From assembly GCA_002049455.2 (NCBI GenBank), contig KV919079.1, positions 1-64,000 on the forward strand: 64,000 bases of DNA, given 5' to 3'. The position numbers and the translations under genes are program-made. This stretch comes from Porphyra umbilicalis. Its lineage: Eukaryota; Rhodophyta; Bangiophyceae; Bangiales; Bangiaceae. Below the pieces are notes generated by a model that was not told the DNA's origin, did no database searches, and saw only the letters and a program-made list of their open reading frames with translations. Shown piece after piece: positions 21,757 through 30,771 of the stretch (its first letter is position 1; every line of letters begins with the position of its first letter).

Positions 21757-22946
21757 ATGGTGGCGGCCTTCCTCCCCTTGCCCCCGGGCGCGCCGCCACG
21801 GCGCCGCGCGTGCGCGCCCCGGCGCGCGCGTCGTCGGCCCATCCCCACCGCGGTCGGCGGTCGGCCGGCCCCCCCCGCAGCCGCCCCCCGCCACCCCCCC
21901 GCCACCCCCGCCACCCCCGCTCCCCGCCGTCGCCACGCTACTCCCGCGGCGCGCCCTCTTCTCCGCCGCCGCCGCCGCCGTCGCCGCCGCCGCCGCCGCC
22001 GCCATTGTGGCGGACGGTGGCGCGCCGCGCGCGGCGACCGCCGCCGAGGCCGCCGCTCCGGCAACGACGGCCACGACGGTCGCCCACCCCGGCGCGGCGG
22101 CGGCGGCGGCGGCGACGGCGGGCGCCGCCGACGCCCCCCCCGGGGGGTACGCGCCCCCCCCCCCCCCCCCAAGCGGGACCCCCCCCCCCGCCCGCGCCTC
22201 CGCCCCGCCCTCCCCGTCGCGCACGAGGCGGGGGCGGGGGGGTATGGGTGCCGCCTCCCCGCCGGCTGGTTCCGCTCCCCCAAATCCCCCACCACCTTTG
22301 TCGCGGGGGACCTCCGCACCCTCGTCGTCGCGTCGTTGGTGTACACGCCCGCGGCGGGGGGGGCGGGTACGGCCGGCGGCGGCAGCGGCGGCGACGGCGG
22401 CGGCGGCGGCGGTGGTGCCGGTGGTGGTGCCGGTGGCGGTGGCGGCGGGCCGTCGGGCACGCCCGCCGCCGCGTCGGGCACCCCGGCGGGGTCGGCGCCC
22501 CAGCCGTGCCGCCTGTACGCGGCGCTCGGGGTGGGGGTGGGGACCCCCACCGACGCGGCGGCGGTCGTTGCGCGCCGCCGCGACGCCGAGGCGGGGTCGC
22601 TCACGTTTGTGAAATCCGCCGCCGCCGTGCGCGTGCGCGTTGGGGCGGCGGGGGGGGGGGCGCCCGGGGGGGGCCCCCCCCCCTCGACGGCGGCGCCGGG
22701 GGTGGGGGTGGGGGTGGCGGTGGGGCCGACGGCGGACGCGGTGCGGCCGACGGCGTCGCCTACACCTTTGAGTCGGACGTGACGCTGCCCCGGGGGGAGA
22801 CGGTCAAGCGGTACGGCGTCGGGCGGGTGGCGCTCGCCGCCGATGGGCGGGGCGTCGTCACCCTGACCGTGAGCGTGCCCGAGGGGGGGCAGGGGGGGGA
22901 GGATTGGGCGCTCGCCCTGGCGGTGGTGGAGAGCCTCCACGTGTGA
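21757..22946 (+). CDS. PsbP-domain protein, probably thylakoid lumen (frameshifted at homopolymers)
   Basis: The best start is the ATG at 21757 (MVAAFLPLPPGAPPRRR), opening an Arg/Pro/Ala-rich transit peptide. A second targeting signal near 21945-22005 reads LLPRRALFS, then an Ala-rich hydrophobic stretch ending VADGGAPRA: the twin-arginine pattern used by many lumenal PsbP proteins. The PsbP domain starts near GYGCRLPAGWFRSPKSPTTF and continues as LRTLVVASLVYTP. After a Gly-rich insertion it reads AGSLTFVKSAAAV and ends YTFESDVTLPRGETVKRY, VALAADGRGVVTLTVSVPE and the terminal VVESLHV. PsbP relatives are extrinsic factors of photosystem II or NDH. The reading changes frame at C/G runs at least three times (about 21890-21920, 22145-22175 and 22650-22685). 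Which PsbP subfamily it belongs to is unclear. Confidence 0.65.
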
Positions 22947-23456
22947 GCAGACGTTTGGGGGGGGGGGGGGGGGGGGGTCCCGCGGTCGCGCCGCGCGTGG
23001 GTGGGGACGTGGGTGGGTGGCCGTGTGGGGTCCGCCGCGTCGCACGCATCGCCCCGTGGGCCGCGCGGACGTGGGACTACGGTGGGGGGGGGTTGCGGTG
23101 CGCGGGAAAAAGGGCGACAGGTCCCAGGACGGGGGTGCCTCCATTGTGCGGTTGCATGACCGTGGATGTGGCCACGGCCGAGCGTGCCGCGCGGGGTGCG
23201 CCCGACGGCAGTGGGGAAGACACGGCAAAGACGGGGTGTATGACAGCGTCCCAAAAATAGGTTTGTGGATGGATTGAGGCGCCCGCCGTCTACGCAGTCT
23301 CTCCCCCACTCCAAACACACGCACCGCACGCTCTGCTCGGCCGGCCAGTGCCATCACTGGATCGTCAGTCTGTACACACGTTGGCACTCGCCCGCCCGCG
23401 CCGCTGCCGCCGCTCGTGCCCCGCACGCGACACGAGCCGCGGCCGCACCCCCCGCC
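22947..23456. other. Convergent 3' spacer
   Basis: Lies between the stops of the PsbP-like gene and the DUF1838 gene. It starts with a G run at 22957-22976. No gene seen. Confidence 0.4.
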
Positions 23457-25147
23457 TCACACGAGCGTCCCCACGACCGGGTACGTCTTGGTCATAAAGG
23501 CGACCCAGCCCGCCAAGTCGACCTCCTGCGCGGCGCTGAGCGGTGGCCCCCCCCCCGCCGGCCACTCGACGCCGCTCAACTCCCCCGTCACGAGCGCGCG
23601 CGTCGCGTCGCGCCCCGTCAGCGCCGCGTACGGCTCGCCCGGCCCGTAGTGCCGCCGCGCCGTGGACACGTCAAACACCAAGCCGCGGAGGCCGACGAGC
23701 AGCGGCGCCGACGGGGAGCCCCCACTCCCCGCCCGCAGCTGCGACCGCGTGTACGTGCGCGCCGCGTCGGCCGAGACGGGGGGCGGGCGGCCGCCGGCGG
23801 CCGCCACCGACCCGGGCGTCGGCGCGGCCGGCGACGCGGTCGCCGCGGCCGCCGCCGACGGCGTCGACGACGCGCCACCGCCGTCGCCGTCGGCGGCGGC
23901 GGCGGTGGTGGTGGCGGCGGCACCGACGGCCACCGCCGCCCGCGCCTCGGCCGGCGGCGCGTCGTTGAGGGAGCCCGTCACGGCCGCCACGGCCGGCTCG
24001 GGCCCCGCGACGGTGCCGTCGACGCGGCCCCCCCCCTTTTGGGCGAGCCACTTGCGAAAGTAGGTCCACGACGTCTCGTTGGGGCTGCTAAACGCCGTCG
24101 GTGCCGACGCATACTTGACGTCGTGCGCCTCGACGAGCGCCCGGAGGTCGGGGGCGAGGTCGGCATAGCCGCCCGCGAGCCGCCGCCCGCGCGTGTGGTA
24201 CACAATGCGCCCGGGGGCGTCGCCCATGCGCATAAAGGGGAGCCACTGGCCGAGGCGCACCCAGCTAATCTGCACGTCGGGCGCGGCGGGGACGGTCGCG
24301 TCGGCGAGGTGCGCCTCCTTGCCGAAAAACTGAAACATCTCGAGCGACGAGTATACGTCCGACTGGGCAGCGTCGGGGTAGTCGGCACGCGGCAGCGGCG
24401 ACGGGTAGTTCAAAAAGATCTCGGCGGACCAGTACACGTCCCCGCCGCCGACGGTCGTCGGGATGCCAAAGGCGCCCCGCCGCGGGTGGTGCGCCAAAAA
24501 CTCTTGGTTGACCGGATCATTGTAGACGGGCACGCACTCGCACGTCTGCCCCGTAAAGGGGTTAACCCACGACGTCAGCAGCGCCTTGGTTTTTGCGTCC
24601 CGATACACCCCCACCTCCCGCGTCAGGAGGCGCCACCCCCCCTCCACGGGGACCATGCGGCCAATGTTGTACCCCTCAAATGCAAACAGGTGCTTGGCCG
24701 CCCCGCCGCCGCCGCCGCCGTGGGGCGAGTCGGGCACCCCGTAAATGTCGCCCGCCCACCAAAAGACAAACTCCTCGCCGGGCACCAGGGAACCCCGCGT
24801 CTTGATAAAGCCTTTGAGGTTCTCCTCGGGGGAGGAGGACAGGCGCCCCACATCCACACCCCAGCCGGGCGACGCCGCGTCCGTGGGTGGGGGGGGGGCG
24901 GGGGGTTGGGGGCGCCCTCGGCGGGCGCCGACGGTGTCGGCGCGTCGGCCTCGTCGGGCGCGCGGAAGCGCGCCGACGGCAACCGCCGGGGGGGGGTGCC
25001 CCCGCCAGACACGCTGCGGCGGGCGCGGCGCAACACGGGCGCGGCGGCGGGCGTAAAGGCCGACGTGCGGGGGGGGCACCGCGCCGCGGCGGCGGCCGAC
25101 GGCCGTCGGGCGACGGCGGCAGCGGTGGCGCCGACAAAGGCGGTCAT
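23457..25147 (-). CDS. DUF1838 protein fused to a MAPR/cytochrome-b5-like domain
   Basis: About 560 residues. Start ATG at 25147 opens a transit-peptide-like sequence (MTAFVGATAAAVARRPS, few acids, many Ala/Arg). The frame shifts once in the G run at 24888-24905. DUF1838 follows: FVFWWAGDIYGVPDSP, FAFEGYNIGRMVPVEGG, LLTREVGVYRDAKT and a WVNPFTGQTCECVPVYNDPVN block, the repeated heart of this mainly cyanobacterial and algal family. After an Ala/Gly-rich linker, the last ~100 residues form a membrane-associated-progesterone-receptor type haem/steroid domain: TYTRSQL, LVFDVSTARRHYGPGEPY, TGRDATRALVTG and a final VAFMTKTYPVVG. The fusion suggests a haem- or lipid-linked role, possibly in plastids. 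The function of DUF1838 is unknown. Confidence 0.75.
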
Positions 25148-26204
25148 GGTGGGGAGTGGAGGGGGGGAGGGTGGCAGCGGCCGCACGTGGGGGGGACGTT
25201 GCCGCCGTCCGCAAGAGGATGTGCGAGGTGGTGCGATGGACGAGGTGGGGGGGGGGGAGGTGCGCGGTAAGGGAGGCAGTGTCCGTGGGGAGGGAGTGGC
25301 AAGTGTCGGTTGGCAACGCTAGGACGGTGGGGTTTCACAGACGGCCGACCGGTTGGGGCGGCCGCGTCCCAAATGCGCCGCGGGCAAAGAGGGACAACGC
25401 ATGCACGCGCCACAACCGAAGCGCCGCCAACAGCCGCCTACGGGTGCACTCCACGCCGTCGTCGACGGCGACTGTTCCGACGCCGACCCCCGCGGCGCAC
25501 GCAGTGTCACAGCGTCGTCCCCGCGACGCGGCCGCCCCGTTTCCGAGCGTCGGGCGCCGTCACAGGGCGGCTCGGAGAGTGGAAGCTGCGTGCGGCGCAC
25601 CCGCGCGCTCGGCGGGGCGCAAAAACCAGGGAGAATCTCCTTCCACCAAGGAGTGGCCCGCGTGGCCCCACACGGCTCCCGCACCGCCGCCGCGTCAGCG
25701 TGTCGCTGGCCACTGTGCGGTCGACGGGGGCCGCGGCGGGAATGGCGCGGGTCAACGGTCGGGAGCCAACGGCCCCCAGATTGTCAGAAAGCAGATACGC
25801 CACACGGTTCGCGAGGACAGCAACAACAAGGAGAAGAAAAAAAAGGAGAAAAAACAGCCCTCCGTGACGCGCTGCCGGCGGGTGCGACCGTGGCGGGCCG
25901 AGCGGGCGCGTTGCGGGTGACGGGGCGGGACCGTGGCGGCCGCCATTGGCGGTGCGGCGGGTGCCCAGCTTCCAGCCGGCGCGACGGCAGTGGCCAATTT
26001 GGCGGCCGCGCCGTTCGGCTGCCACGACTGCGGCGCCTCGTGGAAGGAGGGCGGCGAGTGCTGTCCGGGCGTTCGATTTTGCAGAGGGCCAATCGTTGGG
26101 CGTTGGGACCCACCTGACGCACGCCGGTGTCAAAAGGCCTCCTTCTGGCACTCGCTCGATATCCGAGGCGTGACCCAGTTCCAGACCGTGTGAGATAGGG
26201 TTGC

Positions 26205-26565
26205 ACACGACGCCCCTATTTCGGGGGCGTCAGGGGCGCGCGACGGATATGACGCCTTACTGACGCCCCATTAGGCAGCCAAAACGCCCTCACGACGCCC
26301 CAAGTAGCACCCTCAATATTCGCCGTATCATTCAAGTAGCACCCATATCGTGCTCTCATATCCCTTTTTTGTGTCCAGACTGGGTGCCTGTCCCCAACCA
26401 AGGTGCACAGCCGCCACCTGCTGAATCATGTGGACCCCCATGAAAACATCCTCTTCGCGACGCCTTGTTGACGCCCTTTTGAGTTGGGGCGTTAGGGGCG
26501 CACGACGCCCAAATGACGCCCTGGTGACGCCCTTAACGACGCCCTTAACGACGCCCCGGGCGTTC
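26205..26565. repeat. GACGCC motif array in two clusters
   Basis: GACGCC or its complement GGCGTC recurs about a dozen times in 360 bases, clustered at 26209-26310 and 26458-26560 with a motif-free centre. The first cluster begins with a hairpin: GACGCCCC at 26209-26216 against GGGGCGTC at 26224-26231. It resembles subterminal motif clusters of a non-autonomous DNA transposon or a protein-binding array. Confidence 0.6.
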
Positions 26566-26691
26566 TGATTCAACACGAAGTCTGAGCATCCTCGAGTTGG
26601 CAACCACCAGACTTCATACGGGACTGGAGTATGATCAGTTTCTTTTCTGAGAAAAAGAATAAGAAGGGTACGACAAGGGGTATATCAAGAT

Positions 26692-26936
26692 CATTCATCG
26701 TTGCTGTCCGACGGGTTCTCACTCGCTTCCGTGTCGGACCCATTACGACCCCCGCCGTCCGAGCCGTCACTCCCCTCGCCGTCCAAGTCGGCACTGTCCC
26801 CGCCGTCCGCCCGTTTACATCCTTCATCGTCCGACGCGCCATTCCTCCCGCCGTCCGAGTCGTCGCTCTCCCAGCCGTACGAGGCGTCACTCCCGCCGCC
26901 TTCAGTGGCATGGCCTCCCTCGCCCTCGTCTTACCC
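26692..26936 (-). other. Degenerate repeat with an acidic Ser/Asp/Gly-rich frame on the minus strand
   Basis: On the minus strand one frame is open between a TAA near 26936 and a TGA near 26692 and encodes an acidic, Gly/Ser/Asp-rich tail (for example ESDDSDGGRNGASDDEG, ending NPSDSNDE). It has no Met of its own. It could be the last exon of a small gene driven by the TATA element at 27199, or simply a GTCCGA-type degenerate repeat. I cannot join it to an upstream exon with confidence. Confidence 0.25.
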
Positions 26937-27198
26937 AGTCTGATCCTACGTGGCTGGACAACCGCTGTGGGGAAGAAGACGGTGGAGTCGATGACGGTGG
27001 GGTCGGCTACGGTAGGGCCCAGGACGATTGTCAGCACCGTCGGTGGTAGGACGGATGACGGTATGTTCACTTCGATGGGTGCAGTGTGCGACAAATCCGT
27101 CACGTTTTCCCAATTTGCTCTGTCTGGGTTGCATTCCAGAAGACGATCGCGAGATCTGTCGATGGTTCCCGTGGAAGTTGTCGATCGCGATCCTCCCG

Positions 27199-27213
27199 CT
27201 TATATAGCACGTG
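27199..27213 (-). promoter_or_regulatory. Possible TATA box with adjacent CACGTG
   Basis: Read on the minus strand, CACGTG (27208-27213) is followed one base later by TATATAAG (27199-27206), close to consensus and unusual in this GC-rich DNA. It would drive transcription leftward from about 27175 toward the acidic frame at 26936-26692. A first ATG downstream on that strand (MQPRQSKLGKRD) opens only a 62-codon frame. Confidence 0.4.
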
Positions 27214-27645
27214 ACATATAACTGGAGCGCATATAACAGGATATTGACTGTACATGCCTTAGATCTGCCCACAGGCACTGCAACAGACTTTTGTGGTCCA
27301 AACCCGCAATGTGGACGACAATCCCACAATGTGGGAACGCCCCACATCGCCTTTCCACAGGACAAACTGGGTTTGCGGTCCTACCCCGGTTGAGGAGCAC
27401 AGCGCGGGATCCCGACACGCGCGGCGCGCGGCGTCGGGGCTACGCGAGGCGAAACAAGAGCGGGAGGTCACAATAATGGGACTCGCAGGCACAGCCCGCC
27501 TGCCGCAGACTGCTTTCTACCTCTCGCCATAAACAAACAGACAGTGCCTATCCTTGCACTTGCCGTCGACGCTAGCGCCCAGCGGCAACGTCGCCCCCCT
27601 CCCCCCTCCGCCCCCCCAAAGACACCGGGGGCTCTCCCCCCCGCC

Positions 27646-28173
27646 TCATCGGTAGGGCAAGTTGGGCAGCAGGTCGACCATGCCCTTGACAAACGCCTCA
27701 ATCTCATCCCGCACGCGGCGGTACACGTCGAGCTCCGCCTCACCCTCCAGATCGGCGGCCAGCTCGGGCGGGTCGTCAAAGCCGACGTGCACGATGCGGG
27801 TCTTGCCATACACGCCGTCCGGGTCGCCCTTGTGGAACATTGGGCAATCCCCATCGGCATTGCCACAGACGGTCACCACATAGTCAAGGGGCACCATTTT
27901 GGACGTAAACGACTCGACGAGGTGCCGCGACTGGTGCGACGACACGTCGATGCCCTTCTCCAACATGACCGCCGCGGCGTTGGGGTTGACCTTGCCGGAC
28001 GGCCGCATGCCGGCCGACGAGAAGGTGCCGTTGGTGTGGTGGTGCCGCGCCCACGCCTCGGCCATGTGCGAGCGGCACGAGTTGCCGGTGCAGAGAAAGA
28101 GGACATGCAGGCCGCCGGCGTCCTTGTCGAGGGAGGGGGGGGGGGCGACCGCGGTCGCCGCGGGGGCCGCCAT
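27646..28173 (-). CDS. ArsC-type arsenate reductase (low-molecular-weight phosphatase fold)
   Basis: 175 residues, single exon, intact; start MAAPAATAVAPPPSLD. The P-loop is VLFLCTGNSCRS, with the nucleophile Cys28 and Arg34 of the CX5R signature. The redox relay cysteines of thioredoxin-coupled ArsC follow in VTVCGNADGDCP (Cys103 and Cys110, seven residues apart, as Cys82/Cys89 of plasmid pI258 ArsC). Other family blocks are SAGMRPSGKVNPNAAAVM and SRHLVESF. It reduces arsenate to arsenite through a Cys cascade; low-molecular-weight tyrosine phosphatases lack the two later cysteines. The family is mainly bacterial, so descent from a bacterial or organelle source is plausible. The short N-terminal extension is not a clear targeting signal. 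Confidence 0.9.
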   Translation of the reverse strand: MAAPAATAVAPPPSLDKDAGGLHVLFLCTGNSCRSHMAEAWARHHHTNGTFSSAGMRPSGKVNPNAAAVMLEKGIDVSSHQSRHLVESFTSKMVPLDYVVTVCGNADGDCPMFHKGDPDGVYGKTRIVHVGFDDPPELAADLEGEAELDVYRRVRDEIEAFVKGMVDLLPNLPYR

Positions 28174-29764
28174 GATAGTCGCCGAGGGGGGGGGGCGGAG
28201 GGGTCCCCCGGGAAAGGCGACGAGGGACGCAGCGGGGCGTCAATGGGACGGCAGCACCGAGGCGAGGGAACACGCAGTGGGTGGGAGCGCGGTCGGCCAG
28301 GGGATGTCAAGAAGCGGGATGACGCGTCGACGCAACGGAGGCGGCGCCAAGTGTGCAACTGCAACGGCCGAGGTCGATGAGCAGGGGGCGGAGATGGGGA
28401 AGGAGTCTGGGCGCTCGAGCGTACCGCGCGGCAACCTGATGCTGGCCAGGCTCGGACGGCTGTCCAGGTCTGTCGGATCACCGGATCACGGTGCTCACAA
28501 GCCGGCTAGTATGGCGCGTCGCCAAAGAATGATCGGATCTGAGAAACGCTCACAGCAAGTCACAGCAGTTCACAGCTGCTCACAGCACAGAATTTAAAAT
28601 TGCTGTGATCGCCCTTGCCTCCCACAGAGCCATCCAGGAGCCCTCAGCATGGAATTTTATTTCAAAGCACAGTCACAGCACGGTCACAGCATGCTGTAAC
28701 TTGCTGTGGAGCTTGTTCAGATCCGACCATTCTTTGGCGACGCGCCATATCCTACAGTCAATCCCGGACCTTGTCACCCCCTCGAAAGCCCCAGGTGGGC
28801 CGTTAACGAGTCGACCGACGATCGCCCCCAGAGAGGTGATCAAGGCACATTCTCATGTCGCGCAAGGCTCAGAGCACCATTTCAGAGACCGACCTGCATT
28901 GATCGCATCAGGAGAGCAGCTTCTGAACGATTCATGATCAAGTAGCCTTCAAAATCTGGCGGTGGCAATAGTGCCGTCAGGTGCAATTCGTGCCGTAGAG
29001 GTGGGCCATCATCGAGGATTGACTGTAGGCTGTCGCCAGACAATAGGATTTTCGCCTGCTAGTTTGTAAGGCAAAGCTTTTTGGCGAACCGACCGCTCTG
29101 GATTGGCCATGAGCAGTGTCAGCAAATCCATCTCTGTACTTGTGTGGGAGCATCCGACCGCACGAAAACGGTTTTCGTAAAGCACGATTGAATCCTTATC
29201 AATTTTTGACATACGAAAAAAAATCGCCCCACACTGTGCGTACAAACAACACCAATACGTTTATCCCACAATTGTATTGTCCTATTTTATTTGCATCACA
29301 TTTATTGTAACTCTACAATCCATCACATATATTTGTGGATTTTACATGCGTGATCACCAGTGACGACAGGACCTCGCTGCGTCTTGTGCTGGACGTTGCC
29401 GGTTTTTGCATTGTCATCCACCCCCCTTCCACAACGCGCCGCTGACCACACTGCGCTTTGCAGTTGCCGACGCTGCGGCAGCGGCGCCCCCGCATGCGGC
29501 GTGGGAGGCGCGGAGCGGTGCGCCCTTTCCAGCGGCACGCCGCTGCCAGCGGCGGCGGCGTGCCCCCGCCGCCGCAGCCGTCACGGCCACGGTCGCCCGC
29601 GTGGCGCCGAGCGCCCCCCGCCCGCGGGCGTGCCGGCATCCCCCCCGCGACGGCCGCCCGTCTTCCCCCCCCCCCGCCACGCCCGCACGGCGCGCTGCCA
29701 CTCCTTGCATCGAGCGTCTCGGGCGTGCCCCCCCCCCCCCCCCCCCCCCCCGACGACGCACGCC
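28174..29764. other. Spacer with a hairpin element and AT-rich stretch
   Basis: Contains the inverted-repeat element at 28510-28749 (own entry). 28920-29350 is clearly AT-rich for this window. No coding sequence was recognised. The last 50 bases are a C run and leader of the next gene. Confidence 0.45.
28510..28749. mobile_element. MITE-like element with ~50-bp terminal inverted repeats
   Basis: The left arm, 28510-28559, opens TATGGCGCGTCGCCAAAGAA. The right arm, 28700-28749, is its inverse and keeps about 41 of 50 positions. The 140-base centre is AT-rich and carries many CACAGC / GCTGTG motifs in both orientations. The ends are compatible with a TA target duplication flanking TGGCGCG...CGCGCCA, as for Tc1/mariner-derived MITEs, but TA is part of the palindrome so this is ambiguous. 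It encodes nothing. Confidence 0.75.
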
Positions 29765-30771
29765 ATGACCGCCCACCTGTGCTCCCCGGCCGCCGCGCCG
29801 ACGCGCGTCGCCGCCGACGCCCTCACCGCCACCGTCGAGCCGGTGCGGCGGGCGGCCGTCGCCGCCGCCGACAGCCTCGACGCGGCGGCCGCGTCGGCCG
29901 ACGCGGCGCTCACCCCCGCCCTCCGCCGGTACGCCCCGCGCCGTCGGTGCGCTTGATGGGGGGGGTGTGTGTGTGTGTGTGTGTGTGTTGCGCGACGTGG
30001 ACCTCCGCGTCTGCCGCGTGCGCCCGGGCCGCACGTGGGGTCATGCGGTGAGCCTCCACGACAGGGGCGGAGGGAGGGAGGACCAGCGACGCGGCGTGGC
30101 CGACAGCGCGCCGCCCAACCCGGCGGGCGCGACGGACGTGTGGACGGCTGGGACTGACGCCCCCCCGCGCCCCCGCTTGACCCCCCCCCTGACCACGTTG
30201 CACGCTGTCGACCGTGGGGCCGCCGCCCTCTGCCCCCACTCGCTCGGACCTCCCCCACCCCCCACCCACCCGCAGCGCCGCCGCCGTCAAGGCGGCGGCG
30301 GTCGAGGAGATGGGATCCCCCCCCCTGGCCGCCGTCGGCACGACCGCGTGCGCCTTTGCGGCGGCCGTGGGGGAGCTGGCCACCGCCACCGCCGTGCGCG
30401 CGGCGCGCGCCTACCGCGACGCGGAAGTCGGGCGGGGCGGCACGCCGCTCGGCGCCCTCCTCGCGGCCGTGCGGCTGGCCGCGTGGGCGGGTGCCGCCGC
30501 CGCCGCCGCCGCCGCGCGGTCCATTGCGTGGCGCGCCCCCCACCCGTCGTCGTCGCGCGTCGGGACCGCCGTCGCCGCCTGCCTCGGCTGCTCGGGCGCG
30601 GCGGCGGCGGCGCGCGCCGTCCTTGCCGCCATTGGCTGGGCCGACCGCGTGCGGTCGCGGGTGGCCGTCGACGGCGGCGGCGGCGCCGCCGCCGACGGTG
30701 CCGCCGCCGCCGCCGCTGCGCCGCACGCGGGGGGGACAAGCACCGCCCCGCCCGGCGCGGCAGCCCCGTGA
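29765..30771 (+). CDS. Hypothetical Ala-rich protein, two exons
   Basis: Exon 1 (29765-29928) starts MTAHLCSPAAAPTR. The donor is CGCCG|GTACGC, the acceptor CCCGCAG|CGCC at 30275, and phase 2 splicing keeps the frame. Exon 2 (30276-30771) gives a total of 219 residues. The protein is alanine-rich with two hydrophobic stretches (LAAVRLAAWAGAAAAA and VAACLGCSGAAAAARAVL), which may be membrane segments or helices. After the G run at 30729-30735, another frame stays protein-like (GGRLAAVLAKYEGPDAARAW) to about 31040, so the true protein may be longer. I recognise no family. Confidence 0.45.
29929..30275 (+). other. Intron of the 29765 gene
   Basis: GTACGC to CCCGCAG, 347 bases, phase 2. It contains a (GT)n microsatellite at about 29964-29989 and a pyrimidine-rich 3' end. 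Confidence 0.5.

Larger units (their letters stand above)
25148..27645. other. 2.5-kb spacer with repeat arrays and a possible minus-strand transcript
   Basis: Upstream of the DUF1838 start. 25150-26190 is GC-rich without a supported gene. 26205-26560 carries the GACGCC motif array, 26692-26936 a degenerate SD-coding repeat, and 27199-27213 a TATA plus CACGTG pair on the minus strand. 27215-27600 shows nothing recognisable. Confidence 0.45.

Noticed and set aside
25507-26208. Minus-strand frame with a hydrophobic stretch (LFFLLFFLLLVVAVLANRVA)
   Set aside because: The hydrophobic part comes from an A-rich tract read in reverse; the rest is not protein-like and no start context or promoter is seen.
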